Below, in pieces: positions 50,737 to 59,945 of a stretch of DNA of 64,000 nt. Every line of letters begins with the position of its first letter. Within the stretch, counting starts at the first letter, position 1. Below the pieces are notes generated by a model. The model saw nothing but the letters and a program-made list of their open reading frames with translations. It had not been told where the DNA came from and made no database searches. The position numbers and the translations under genes were made by a program. Origin of the DNA: Pseudomonas sp. MYb118 (GTDB taxonomy: Bacteria > Pseudomonadota > Gammaproteobacteria > Pseudomonadales > Pseudomonadaceae); contig NZ_JBFRXN010000001.1 of NCBI RefSeq assembly GCF_040947875.1, positions 124,001 to 188,000 on the forward strand. The letters are read 5' to 3'.

Positions 50737-51756
50737 TTGATAACAATCTTGTGGCTTTTTGTCGTGGTAGCCGGAGCTTCTTTCCTGATGACGTGGTTGC
50801 TGCGTCGTTATGCGATTGCCAGCAGTCTGATGGACATGCCCAACATGCGCAGTTCCCATTCTGTTCCGACGCCGCGCGGTGGCGGGGTGGCGATCGTTTT
50901 GAGTTTCCTGCTGACGCTGCCGGTTCTGGCGTTCTGGGGGGCGGTCGAATGGTCGGATACATGGGCGCTTCTGGGGGCGGGAGCGTTGGTGGCGGGCGTA
51001 GGCTTCCTCGATGATCACGGGCACATCGCGGCTCGTTGGCGATTATTGGCGCATTTTACCGCAGCAGGTTGGGCATTGGCCTGGATTGGGGGCATGCCGC
51101 CGGTCCAATTGGCCGGGACCGCGTTCGACCTGAGCTGGCTTGGGCATATCCTGGCTGCCTTCTACCTGGTCTGGATGCTCAACCTCTACAACTTCATGGA
51201 TGGCATTGACGGTATCGCAAGCGTTGAAGCGGTATGCGCATGTCTCGGCGCTTGTCTTGTGTACGGGTTGACGGGGCACTCCGGGCTGATGGTCGCGCCG
51301 CTTTTGCTGGTTGTCGCGGTTGTGGGCTTTCTCTACTGGAATTTCCCGCCTGCACGGATCTTCATGGGCGACGCGGGCAGTGGTTTTCTGGGATTGATTC
51401 TTGCCGTTCTGTCGTTGCAGGCCGCGTGGGTCGACCCAGGTCTGCTTTGGGTCTGGTTGATTCTGCTAGGCGTTTTCATCGTGGATGCCACTTTCACGCT
51501 AGGGCGGCGTTTATTGCGCGGGGATAAGGTCTATGAGGCGCATCGAAGCCATGCGTATCAATACGCCTCGCGGTTATATGGGCGTCATTTGCCGGTAACC
51601 CTGTCCGTAGTGGCCATCAATTTGCTCTGGTTGCTTCCGGTCGCTGCGTGTGTTGTCTGGTGGCAATTGAATGGCTTGCTGGGATTGATAGTGGCTTACA
51701 TTCCCCTGATCGTGCTGGCGGTCAGATTTCACGCCGGAGAGCTAGAGAAAACTTGA
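50737..51756 (+). CDS. wbpL: Initiating glycosyltransferase WbpL (WecA/MraY family)
   Basis: 339 residues from TTG at 50737 with AGGA upstream. Polytopic protein with about 10 helices. Family motifs: MPNMRSSHSVPTPRGGGVAI, DDHGHIAARWR, NLYNFMDGIDGIA and ARIFMGDAGSGFLG (Asp-rich active site). It transfers D-QuiNAc-1-P or D-FucNAc-1-P to undecaprenyl phosphate, starting each O-unit; in Pseudomonas it also starts common polysaccharide antigen. Confidence 0.93.
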   Translation: MITILWLFVVVAGASFLMTWLLRRYAIASSLMDMPNMRSSHSVPTPRGGGVAIVLSFLLTLPVLAFWGAVEWSDTWALLGAGALVAGVGFLDDHGHIAARWRLLAHFTAAGWALAWIGGMPPVQLAGTAFDLSWLGHILAAFYLVWMLNLYNFMDGIDGIASVEAVCACLGACLVYGLTGHSGLMVAPLLLVVAVVGFLYWNFPPARIFMGDAGSGFLGLILAVLSLQAAWVDPGLLWVWLILLGVFIVDATFTLGRRLLRGDKVYEAHRSHAYQYASRLYGRHLPVTLSVVAINLLWLLPVAACVVWWQLNGLLGLIVAYIPLIVLAVRFHAGELEKT

Positions 51757-51854
51757 TCCAAGGTTGGAACGACCTCATTTGGCCGTTGTTTTCTCGAGCG
51801 TAGAGTGACGCTGCTGTACACTCTTGCAATGGAATATGTTTAGGAGTTGCCGCA

Positions 51855-53864
51855 GTGCAAACAGGGTTTATGGATAAGCTGAGAGCAAACATGTTGGGAC
51901 TGCCGAGGCGCTACAAGCGCGCCATTCAGGTCGTCACCGATGTGGTCTTGGTCTGGCTCGCCCTATGGTTGGCCTTTCTGGTTCGTTTGGGCATCGAGGA
52001 TGCTGCCGGGCCGGTCGAAACGCATTTTTGGCTGTTTATCGCTGCGCCCATAGTCGCCATCCCGATTTTTATTCGTTTTGGCATGTACCGTGCGGTCATG
52101 CGCTACTTTGGCAATGATGCGCTGATTGCAATTTCCAAAGCGGTCAGCCTTTCATCATTGCTGCTTGCCCTGGTCGTTTTCTGGTATAGCAACCATACGG
52201 TCGTGGTTCCCCGTTCGATAGTCTTCAACTATTGGTGGTTGAGCCTGATCATGATTGGTGGCCTGCGGCTGATCATGCGCCAGTATTTTCTGGGTGACTG
52301 GTTCGCCGCGTCCTTGCACGTACCCTTCTATAACCGTGACAACGGTCTTCCCCGCGTCGCCATTTATGGTGCCGGTGCAGCGGGTAACCAGCTGGTCGCG
52401 GCCTTGCGAATGGGGCGAGTCATGCGCCCGGTTGCGTTCATCGACGATGACAGCAACATTGCCGATCGTGTCATCGCCGGGTTGCAGGTCTACAAACCCA
52501 AGCACATTCAGGAAATGATTGACGCTACCGGCGCCGAAGAAGTCCTGTTGGCGATTCCTTCCTCCAATCGGGGGCGCCGACGTGAGATTCTGGGTTTCCT
52601 GGAGCAGTTCCCATTACACGTACGCAGTGTCCCGGGGTTCATGGACCTGGCGAGCGGGCGGGTGAAAGTCGATGATATTCAGGAGGTCGATATCGCGGAT
52701 CTCCTGGGTCGGGACGCAGTGCCGGCGCAGGCGGATCTGCTGGAGCATTGTATTACCGGGAAAAATGTATTGGTCACGGGGGCGGGCGGATCAATCGGTT
52801 CGGAACTGTGCCGTCAGATCCTTTCGTTGAAACCCACATCCTTGCTCCTGTTCGAGCACAGCGAGTTCAATTTGTACTCGATCCTCTCGGAGCTTGAACA
52901 GCGCGTTCAGAGAGAGTCCCTCTCTACGCGTCTTTTGCCAATTCTGGGTTCCGTGCGAAATCAGCCAAAGCTGCTGGATACCATGAAGACCTGGAGCGTC
53001 GATACGGTTTACCACGCGGCGGCTTACAAGCATGTTCCCATGGTCGAGCATAATATTGCCGAGGGCGTGTTGAACAATGTGATCGGTACGTTGAGTACCG
53101 CACAGGCGGCGTTGCAGGTTGGCGTGGCGAATTTTGTGTTGATTTCCACGGATAAGGCCGTTCGACCGACTAATGTCATGGGCAGTACCAAGCGTCTTGC
53201 CGAGTTGACGTTGCAGGCATTGAGTCGCGAAGTCGCCCCGGTGTTTTTTGGCGACACTGCCAACATTTCCCGATTGAACAAAACCCGTTTCACCATGGTG
53301 CGTTTCGGCAATGTCCTGGGGTCGTCAGGTTCAGTCATTCCCCTCTTTCATAAACAGATCAAGTCGGGCGGACCCCTGACCGTCACTCACCCGAAAATCA
53401 CCCGCTATTTCATGACCATCCCTGAAGCGGCACAACTGGTCATACAGGCTGGTTCCATGGGGCGTGGCGGCGACGTGTTTGTCCTCGACATGGGCGAACC
53501 GGTACGGATCGTCGAGCTGGCGGAGAAAATGATTCACCTGTCGGGGTTGAGTATCCGCTCGGAGAAAAATCCACAGGGCGATATATCGATCGAATTTACC
53601 GGTTTGCGTCCCGGTGAAAAGTTGTATGAAGAATTGTTGATTGGCGAGAATGTCGAGGCGACCCAACACCCGATGATCATGAGTGCCAACGAAGATCACT
53701 TGCCTTGGGAAGTGCTGAAAGTTCGCTTGAATGATTTGGTGAAAGCCGTTGAGCATGACGATTACGCCCGCGTGCGCCAGGTTCTGCGCGAGACGGTCAG
53801 TGGTTACACCCCTGACGGCGAGATAGTCGACTGGATCTACCAGCAGCGTCGCCTTGAACCCTGA
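51855..53864 (+). CDS. wbpM: Nucleotide-sugar 4,6-dehydratase WbpM
   Basis: 669 residues from GTG at 51855, with AGGAG at ideal distance; ATG 51870 is a shorter option. Four N-terminal transmembrane helices, then a Rossmann domain (VAIYGAGAAGNQLVAAL), then the catalytic SDR domain (VLVTGAGGSIGSELCRQ, AAYKHVPMVE, STDKAVRPTNVMGSTK). Met replaces the usual catalytic Tyr in the MGSTK motif, as known for WbpM. It makes UDP-4-keto-6-deoxy-GlcNAc for WbpV/WbpK. Conserved right boundary of Pseudomonas O-antigen loci. Confidence 0.95.
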   Translation: MQTGFMDKLRANMLGLPRRYKRAIQVVTDVVLVWLALWLAFLVRLGIEDAAGPVETHFWLFIAAPIVAIPIFIRFGMYRAVMRYFGNDALIAISKAVSLSSLLLALVVFWYSNHTVVVPRSIVFNYWWLSLIMIGGLRLIMRQYFLGDWFAASLHVPFYNRDNGLPRVAIYGAGAAGNQLVAALRMGRVMRPVAFIDDDSNIADRVIAGLQVYKPKHIQEMIDATGAEEVLLAIPSSNRGRRREILGFLEQFPLHVRSVPGFMDLASGRVKVDDIQEVDIADLLGRDAVPAQADLLEHCITGKNVLVTGAGGSIGSELCRQILSLKPTSLLLFEHSEFNLYSILSELEQRVQRESLSTRLLPILGSVRNQPKLLDTMKTWSVDTVYHAAAYKHVPMVEHNIAEGVLNNVIGTLSTAQAALQVGVANFVLISTDKAVRPTNVMGSTKRLAELTLQALSREVAPVFFGDTANISRLNKTRFTMVRFGNVLGSSGSVIPLFHKQIKSGGPLTVTHPKITRYFMTIPEAAQLVIQAGSMGRGGDVFVLDMGEPVRIVELAEKMIHLSGLSIRSEKNPQGDISIEFTGLRPGEKLYEELLIGENVEATQHPMIMSANEDHLPWEVLKVRLNDLVKAVEHDDYARVRQVLRETVSGYTPDGEIVDWIYQQRRLEP

Positions 53865-53921
53865 TTGCTTCACATCCTGTAACTGACACATTTTTGACAG
53901 GCTCCATACATCGCCTAAGTT

Positions 53922-53952
53922 TGGGAGGCAGCTTCGGAAAAGCTGCTTCCCA
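53922..53952 (+). other. Strong hairpin in front of comEA
   Basis: TGGGAGGCAGCTT (53922-53934) pairs over 13 positions with AAGCTGCTTCCCA (53940-53952), one pair being G-T, with a 5-base loop. No T-tract follows. It ends 22 bp before the comEA start, so it could separate wbpM and comEA transcripts or influence comEA translation. Confidence 0.6.
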
Positions 53953-53974
53953 CTCGATATCATGGAGCAACATC

Positions 53975-54310
53975 ATGCGTACTGGTTACTTCTACTCCCT
54001 GGTTTTTACCCTTCTTACCACGACCTCCCTCGCCTTGAACGCTGCGCCCACGGTCAAATCAGAGGCTGCCAGCGCGCCGCTTGTCCTGGAGCTCGCGCCC
54101 CAGGCTCAGTCCGAAAAAATCGACTTGAACATGGCTGATGCATCGACGCTGCAGCGCGAGTTGTCGGGAGTGGGGGAGGCGAAAGCCAAGGCCATCGTGG
54201 CTTACCGAGAAAGTAATGGGCCGTTTGCGTCGGTAGATGAGTTGCTGGAAGTAAAAGGTATCGGCAAGGCGATACTGGATAAGAATCGCGAGAAAATCGA
54301 AGTTCATTAA
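53975..54310 (+). CDS. comEA: ComEA-family helix-hairpin-helix protein
   Basis: 111 residues from ATG at 53975 with GGAG upstream. Sec signal peptide (MRTGYFYSLVFTLLTTTSLA, cleavage after ALNA). The C-terminal 60 residues are a double helix-hairpin-helix domain: IDLNMADASTLQRELSGVG, then GPFASVDELLEVKGIGKAIL. Such proteins bind DNA in the periplasm, and ComEA is needed for DNA uptake in competent bacteria; in Pseudomonas the role is not settled. Always found next to wbpM in this genus. Confidence 0.9.
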   Translation: MRTGYFYSLVFTLLTTTSLALNAAPTVKSEAASAPLVLELAPQAQSEKIDLNMADASTLQRELSGVGEAKAKAIVAYRESNGPFASVDELLEVKGIGKAILDKNREKIEVH

Positions 54311-54364
54311 GTCAGCAAGAACGATAGAGAGCTGGAGTTATCCAGCCCTCTATCAAGGCGAGTT

Positions 54365-55633
54365 TCATGCCAATCGAAAAATACGCCGACTCAATACAAG
54401 CGCTACACCCAAGGCGAAGCCGAACAACAGACCGAAACCGGCAATCAAGGTCTTCAGCGGTCTGATAGGGGAGTGAGGCTCCGACGCTGGCTTATCTATT
54501 TGAACCAATCGCAATTGATCAAAATTGATTGCCAGGTTTTTCAACCTTGCCAAGTCAGCTCGGCTATCGCCATAACCCTTGATGAACAGTTCCGGGTTGG
54601 CTCGATCTTTCAGCGCTGCTACTTCACGGTTGCTCGCCAGGAGGCTCAGTTCTTTTTGAATCTGGTCGATCCGAGGCTCGGTAAAATCATCCGAGCGGCG
54701 AGAAGCTAGAGTCGCACGTTCTGCTTCAAGCGCCAGTTGGCCCATGAAATACAGCGGGATTTGCTGGTTGTTTACTTCGGTACGAATAGTGTTGCCTTCC
54801 CGTTGATTATCCACTTCAGCCAGGGAGGAGGGGGTAGAGGGCTTGGATATGCCCAACTGCTTGGCGATGCCTATGGCCTCATCCAACTCCTTGATGCGAT
54901 TCTGCCGCCGAGTATGGAGTTGTTGGCGAAGTGCGTTCAGCTCGTCCAGAAGATTCTGCTTCTTGATTTCATCCTGCTCAAGAAGTTTTGCAATATCTGA
55001 ACTGGTATTCACCTCATAAGAAACTCTGTGGGAATACAGGTCGTTTTCAATTTTCTCGATTCTGTTGGCGGTCAGCGTCTTCAGGTTGGATTCAATCTTG
55101 TTTTTTTCACTCTTGACTACAAACGCCGTGAAGTCGCGGACGATTCCGACGCCATCGATCCCGTTGGGGTATCTCAACGTGAGCTCGATGGAATCCGAGA
55201 GGCTTGCACTTTTCGTCGAGTCAACTTGCTTCAATGAAAAGGCGCTGCCGTTAAACGCTTCGAATGCTTGCTCGATTGTTTTGCCGGAAGTGCTGCCCGC
55301 AGGTATCAGGTATTGCGGGTAGGCGGTGAAAAATTTCAAGCGAACGTCGTACGACTCCATGGCTGCGCCAATCCGGTGTAACGACTCCAGAGGGCTTATT
55401 TTATAGAGGCCTGTGCCATTCAGTTCGTCAAGGGCCGTAACGCCCACGGGTCTGAGAGATGTGCTGGTTTCATAGACTGGCGTTACCAGTGATGCGTAGG
55501 TAAGGGCGGCGGCAAAACCAATTCCAGTAAATAGTAAAACAATTGCTCGCTGCTTCCAGATGCTTTGTACTATCTCCCTTATTTCAATTTTGTCGAGGTT
55601 ATTGTCATACACTATTTTGGCTGGAGTGTTCAT
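54365..55633 (-). CDS. Second Wzz-type chain length regulator
   Basis: 422 residues, longer than the first Wzz. N-terminal IEIREIVQSIWKQ, first helix IVLLFTGIGFAAALTYASL, long periplasmic domain with extended helical coil (EIKKQNLLDELNALRQQLHTRRQNRIKEL), Pro-rich PASEPHSPIRPLKTL, second helix GFGLLFGFALGVALVL. PCP-1 family; the greater length resembles FepE/Wzz2 proteins that give very long chains. Convergent with comEA with a 54-bp gap. Divergent from the SDR gene across 498 bp. Confidence 0.9.
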   Translation of the reverse strand: MNTPAKIVYDNNLDKIEIREIVQSIWKQRAIVLLFTGIGFAAALTYASLVTPVYETSTSLRPVGVTALDELNGTGLYKISPLESLHRIGAAMESYDVRLKFFTAYPQYLIPAGSTSGKTIEQAFEAFNGSAFSLKQVDSTKSASLSDSIELTLRYPNGIDGVGIVRDFTAFVVKSEKNKIESNLKTLTANRIEKIENDLYSHRVSYEVNTSSDIAKLLEQDEIKKQNLLDELNALRQQLHTRRQNRIKELDEAIGIAKQLGISKPSTPSSLAEVDNQREGNTIRTEVNNQQIPLYFMGQLALEAERATLASRRSDDFTEPRIDQIQKELSLLASNREVAALKDRANPELFIKGYGDSRADLARLKNLAINFDQLRLVQIDKPASEPHSPIRPLKTLIAGFGLLFGFALGVALVLSRRIFRLA

Positions 55634-56131
55634 TTCTCACTCAAATATTGTCGGCAACGGTCCAGAAGTGTCCGGATTTATTGCCAGACCGGGTTAAAAA
55701 TTCCTGAGGTAGCAGTTTCAGTTTTGTTACACATTTCATTTTTGCCGATCGAGTATTAAACCGCAAGTGTAAAAGTGTTCGAACCCACCGAGATAGACGC
55801 CTTGGTGCCTGTTTAAGGCCGCCCGTCATACATTTGCGGTTGGGGGAGAATTGTTGCCGACCTCACAGGCGAGAGATCAATCCACTTCTATCGAGCGCGG
55901 GCATCCAATAAACGGCTATTGTTAATTTTTGTTATTCGAATAGGTTCTTCCTGCAAAAGCCAGTGGCACAACCCTCGACGTTGTCCCTTGATGGGGCCAA
56001 GGTGAAAGCGCCATCTGTCGCCATGAAAAATTATGTGTGTAATATTTTTATAGATTATGTATATAATTTTTGCGCCCCAGGGCTCACCTGAGCACTGGGG
56101 GTTCGTCTTCATTCATCCACGGAGCACTGAA
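55634..56131 (+). promoter_or_regulatory. Divergent intergenic region with candidate promoter and operator
   Basis: 498 bp without a gene. Near the right end an AT-rich block has TATAAT at 56062-56067 inside a near-palindrome ATTATGTATATAAT (56054-56067), a possible site for the TetR regulator encoded nearby. A leader hairpin follows (CCCCAG...CTGGGG, 56075-56100). A 9-bp inverted pair GTCGGCAAC (55650-55658) and GTTGCCGAC (55853-55861) lies on the wzz side. Confidence 0.4.
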
Positions 56132-56926
56132 ATGAATTCTGTCCAGACCCAAGGCACCGCCCTAGTCACCGGTGCTTCTTCCGGAATTGGCGCCATCTAC
56201 GCAGACCGCCTGGCCGCGCGCGGTTTTGATTTGTTATTGGTCGCTCGCGATCAGGATCGGCTGGAGATCGCGGCCAGCCAGTTGCGTGCCCAGCACGGCG
56301 TTCAAGTTGAGGTACTGAAGGCAGACCTGACTGAAAAAGACGATGTCCTGAAGCTCGAGCAGCGCCTTCGCAGCGATTCCAGTATCAGCCTGCTGTTGAA
56401 CAATGCCGGTGTGGCGGCCGATGGGTTGCTGGCTAATGCCGATCTGGACCAGTTGGAGCGCCTGATTCAACTGAATGTAATCACGGTTACACGCCTGGCC
56501 TCGGCGGCCGCCGCCGGCTTTGCCAAGGCTGGCCGCGGCATCATCATCAACATTGCTTCGGTCGTGGCGTTGTTCCCCGAGCGTTTCAATGCCACCTACA
56601 GCGCGAGCAAGGCCTATGTGTTGAGCCTGACCCAGTCGTTGAACGCCGAGCTGGACGGCACCGGGGTCAAGGTGCAGGCGGTACTGCCTGGCGTCACTCG
56701 AACGGAAATCTGGGAGCGTTCCGGTATTGACGCCAGCCAGATTCCGGCAGAGATGGTCATGGAGGCAGGCGTAATGGTCGATGCCGCGTTGTCGGGGCTG
56801 GATCAGGGGGAACTGGTCACCATTCCTTCGCTGCCGGACGCGAGCGAGTGGAGCGCCTTTGTTGCTGCCCGTCATGTGATGGCGCCCAATTTGTCCAAGA
56901 GCCAAGCGGCGACGCGTTATAAGTAA
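56132..56926 (+). CDS. SDR-family oxidoreductase
   Basis: 264 residues from ATG at 56132 (MNSVQTQGTALVTGASSGIG), with GGAG upstream. Classical SDR: TGASSGIGAIYA cofactor loop, LLNNAGVAADG, catalytic Ser in INIASVVAL, and YSASK. Followed by a beta-ketoacyl-ACP synthase gene 28 bp later, so a ketoacyl-reductase-like role on a fatty-acyl or polyketide-type substrate is possible, but the sequence resembles general-purpose SDRs of the DltE/YqjQ kind. Function not assigned. Confidence 0.8.
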   Translation: MNSVQTQGTALVTGASSGIGAIYADRLAARGFDLLLVARDQDRLEIAASQLRAQHGVQVEVLKADLTEKDDVLKLEQRLRSDSSISLLLNNAGVAADGLLANADLDQLERLIQLNVITVTRLASAAAAGFAKAGRGIIINIASVVALFPERFNATYSASKAYVLSLTQSLNAELDGTGVKVQAVLPGVTRTEIWERSGIDASQIPAEMVMEAGVMVDAALSGLDQGELVTIPSLPDASEWSAFVAARHVMAPNLSKSQAATRYK

Positions 56927-56954
56927 TGCACCCTAAAGTGGAGGACGTTGCGGT

Positions 56955-58229
56955 ATGAATGACCGTCGAGTGGTAGTGACAGGCATGGGATTGGTTTCGC
57001 CGCTGGGTAGCGGTGTCGAGGCGGTCTGGTCGAGATTGTTGGCCGGGCGTTCCGGAATCAGGCATTTACCCGATGAGGTGGTGGTCGATCTGCCGGCTAA
57101 AGTTGGCGGTTCGGTGCCGACTCAGACCGATGACGCCGAAGCGGGTTTCGATCCAGACCTCGCGACGCCACCTAAAGAACAGAAGAAGATGGACCGTTTC
57201 ATCATGTTCGCCATGGAGGCTGCACGTCAGGCTATTCAACAGGCCGCTTGGCAACCGCAAGCCGCTCATGACCAGGAACGCACGGCGACGATCATTGGGT
57301 CAGGGGTTGGCGGTTTTGGTGCGATTGCCGATGCGGTACGCACCACGGACAGTCGAGGGCCGCGGCGTTTGTCGCCATTCACTATCCCGTCTTTTCTGGT
57401 CAATCTTGCCGCCGGCCATGTGTCGATCCAGCACGGTTTCAAGGGACCGCTGGGTGCTCCGGTAACGGCGTGTGCTGCCGGGGTGCAGGCGATCGGCGAT
57501 GCGGCACGCTTGATCCGTGCGGGTGAGGCGGATATTGCCTTGTGCGGCGGCGCAGAAGCGGCGATTGATCGTGTCAGCCTGGCCGGGTTCGCGGCTGCCC
57601 GGGCTTTGTCCAGTGGCTTCAATGACACGCCGGAGCGGGCCTCGCGCCCATTCGACCGCGATCGCGACGGCTTTGTCATGGGCGAGGGCGCAGGCCTCCT
57701 GGTCATCGAGTCACTGGAGCATGCCTTGGCCCGGGGCGCGCAACCGCTGGCAGAATTGGTGGGCTACGGCACCAGCGCAGATGCCTATCACCTGACCGCC
57801 GGTCCCGAAGATGGCAGCGGGGCGCGGCGAGCCATGTCGCTGGCTTTGGCTCAGGCCGGAATAGAAGCTAGGCAGGTGCAGCACCTGAACGCTCATGCCA
57901 CGTCTACGCCGGTCGGGGATCTCGGGGAGTTGGCGGCGATCAAGTCGTTGTTTGGTACACAGGGCAACATCGCAGTCACTTCGACCAAGTCAGCGACCGG
58001 GCATTTACTGGGAGCGGCAGGGGGAATCGAGGCGATTTTCACGTTGCTGGCCATTCGCGACCAGATCGTGCCGGCCACCCTCAACTTTGATAACCCGGAC
58101 CCGGCAGCGCAGGGCGTGGACATCGTTCACGGGCAAGCGCGACCGATGACGATCGAGTACGCGCTGTCCAACGGCTTTGGCTTCGGCGGCGTGAATGCCA
58201 GCGTACTGTTCAAGCGCTGGCAGGGTTAG
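56955..58229 (+). CDS. Beta-ketoacyl-ACP synthase II (FabF-type)
   Basis: 424 residues. Thiolase fold with the catalytic Cys in VTACAAGVQAIGDA, the two His in NAHATSTPVGD and KSATGHLLGAAGG, and the C-terminal SNGFGFGGVNASV. It elongates acyl-ACP by decarboxylative condensation with malonyl-ACP. Separate from a fabD-fabG-acpP-fabF cluster, so probably an accessory FabF paralogue. Convergent with tetR: the stop codons overlap (TTAG at 58226-58229). Confidence 0.88.
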   Translation: MNDRRVVVTGMGLVSPLGSGVEAVWSRLLAGRSGIRHLPDEVVVDLPAKVGGSVPTQTDDAEAGFDPDLATPPKEQKKMDRFIMFAMEAARQAIQQAAWQPQAAHDQERTATIIGSGVGGFGAIADAVRTTDSRGPRRLSPFTIPSFLVNLAAGHVSIQHGFKGPLGAPVTACAAGVQAIGDAARLIRAGEADIALCGGAEAAIDRVSLAGFAAARALSSGFNDTPERASRPFDRDRDGFVMGEGAGLLVIESLEHALARGAQPLAELVGYGTSADAYHLTAGPEDGSGARRAMSLALAQAGIEARQVQHLNAHATSTPVGDLGELAAIKSLFGTQGNIAVTSTKSATGHLLGAAGGIEAIFTLLAIRDQIVPATLNFDNPDPAAQGVDIVHGQARPMTIEYALSNGFGFGGVNASVLFKRWQG

Positions 58230-58783
58230 CCCTTGTATTGCTTGAGCAGGTCACGGGTGACATCGAGGATACGCTGAGCCAGTTCAGGGCACTCGACACT
58301 ACGCGACAGCAATAATGCCCCGACCAGGGTAGACATGATAAAGATGCTCTGGTCGGCGGCGTCGTCTCCTTCAAGCGTGTTTTCGATCTGCTCGAGCCGT
58401 CCCCTGAGCACGAGATCGGAACTCGGGCTCGGGCGGCCACGCAGTCCAAGCTCCGAGGACATGGTCGGCAAAGGACAGCCCTCATGGGGTGATGTCTGAT
58501 GCCATTCGGACAGGTAGGTGTCGATAAATGCGTCGAGCGGGCGCTCCTGGGCGAACAGTTCGGCACAAAGACCTTCCACCTGCTCGCACGCCGCCTGCAG
58601 CGCCTCTTCCACCAGTTCATCCTTGGACTTGAAGTGCGAGTAAAAACCCCCGTGAGTCAGACCCAGCGCCTTCATCAGGGGTTGCAGGCCGGTTGCACCA
58701 ATTCCGTCACGACGAAATCGTGCTGAGGCTTCCTTGATAATGCGTTGGTGAGTCTGGGCTTTATGGTCCTGCGAGTAACGCAT
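58226..58783 (-). CDS. TetR-family transcriptional regulator
   Basis: 185 residues from ATG at 58783 (MRYSQDHKAQTHQRIIKEA), with GGAGAT upstream. N-terminal helix-turn-helix in ASARFRRDGIGATGLQPLMKALGLTHGGFYSHF, split by the family's KALGLTHGGFYSHFKSKDEL consensus; the C-terminal ligand domain includes the CPLPTMSSELG segment seen in TetR_C_16-like regulators. Its end overlaps that of fabF. It may regulate the SDR-fabF pair, which is inference from position. Confidence 0.88.
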   Translation of the reverse strand: MRYSQDHKAQTHQRIIKEASARFRRDGIGATGLQPLMKALGLTHGGFYSHFKSKDELVEEALQAACEQVEGLCAELFAQERPLDAFIDTYLSEWHQTSPHEGCPLPTMSSELGLRGRPSPSSDLVLRGRLEQIENTLEGDDAADQSIFIMSTLVGALLLSRSVECPELAQRILDVTRDLLKQYKG

Positions 58784-58964
58784 CTGTGATCTCCGCAACA
58801 ATGAACCATATTAACCAATGAAAATAAGATGGTGACTGTACTTCTACTTCTAAAAAGCATGCAGATGCGTCCAACTCCGTTGCAGTGCACTGATTGAACT
58901 GGCACGGATAGTGATTACTCTCCAGTTTCGGCTGTTATCCCATCACTGATCGAGGATGCGTGCG

Positions 58965-59816
58965 ATGTACAAAGATTATCCAGCGGCCTATCAAGTCAGC
59001 AAAGGTTCCGCCTTGCAGGTGGATAAAGACTTTTACGAGCGAATTCGTCAGGCGAAGGAGGGGCGCACGCTGATCGGGCAGTTCGAAGTACCGATCCGCA
59101 CCGGTCGTGCCTGGAAGGTCCCTGCCGGTCACGTGTTCCGGATCACCACGCCAGTGGGGCCGCAGGTCGGGGATTTCAACGTCTGGAACGCCAATGATCC
59201 GCGCGAGCGCCTGTGGGCTGCGAGAACCCGGCAGTTGCAGGGGGCGCACGTCAGCACCCATGACCGACTCTGGTCCAACCTGCCTTTTCTACGGCCGTTG
59301 GTGACAATTACTGATGACAGCCTGGCCGCATACGGTATCGACGAGCACGGCGGTCGTTTGCACGACCTGCTGGGTACCCGTTGCGATCCCTATGTGAACA
59401 AAATGCTCACCGGCGAGGATTTCCATCATCACTGCCATTCCAACCTGACGCGCGCGGTGCTGCCCCATGGCCTGACCGAGTTCGATGTCCATGATGTGTT
59501 GAACATTTTTCAGTGCACCGGGCTGAATCATGACGATATGTACTTCATGAAGGCTTGTCCGGCGCAGAAGGGCGACTACCTGGAATTTTTTGCCGAGATA
59601 GATCTGTTGTGCGCGCTGTCGACCTGCCCGGGCGGTGACCTTTCAGTCGCCATGTGGGGGCCGGATGCGCAGGATCCGCTCAGTGTCTGTCGCCCCCTTG
59701 GTGTGGAGATTTATCGCTTGGAGGAGTCGTTGCTCGAGGGATGGAGTCAGCCGGAGCGTGCGGCGTACAACGGACTCCATGGCTTGCAGATCGCCAAACC
59801 GGATTGGGAGAAATAA
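58965..59816 (+). CDS. DUF1989 (urea carboxylase-associated) protein
   Basis: 283 residues from ATG at 58965 (MYKDYPAAYQVSKGSAL), with GAGG upstream; an ATG three codons earlier is less well placed. DUF1989 family, seen with urea carboxylase in other genomes. Motifs visible: IPTGRAWKVPAGHVFRITTP-like block, VGDFNVWNANDPRERLWAARTR, and HHHCHSNLTRAVLPHGLTEFDVHD, with a His/Cys cluster that may bind metal, and two later Cys (STCPGGDLS). No urea or amino acid catabolic genes are nearby, so its substrate is open. Confidence 0.8.
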   Translation: MYKDYPAAYQVSKGSALQVDKDFYERIRQAKEGRTLIGQFEVPIRTGRAWKVPAGHVFRITTPVGPQVGDFNVWNANDPRERLWAARTRQLQGAHVSTHDRLWSNLPFLRPLVTITDDSLAAYGIDEHGGRLHDLLGTRCDPYVNKMLTGEDFHHHCHSNLTRAVLPHGLTEFDVHDVLNIFQCTGLNHDDMYFMKACPAQKGDYLEFFAEIDLLCALSTCPGGDLSVAMWGPDAQDPLSVCRPLGVEIYRLEESLLEGWSQPERAAYNGLHGLQIAKPDWEK

Positions 59817-59831
59817 CCCGCCCCTTCTCCC

Positions 59832-59931
59832 TGTAGGAGCGAGCTTGCTCGCGATGGTGGCCCAGACACCGAAGGCGTTCAGGCAGCCCGCGTCGTCGTT
59901 GGCGACCATCGCGAGCAAGCTCGCTCCTACA
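59832..59931. repeat. Paired REP element, perfect 27-bp inverted repeat
   Basis: TGTAGGAGCGAGCTTGCTCG and following bases (59832-59858) are repeated exactly in inverse orientation at 59905-59931. Core GAGCGAGCTTGCTCGC, the second REP variant also present at 8462. It lies after the DUF1989 stop codon and before a convergent small gene, where it may act as a bidirectional transcript barrier. Confidence 0.88.
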
Positions 59932-59945
59932 GGAGATACAAAGTA

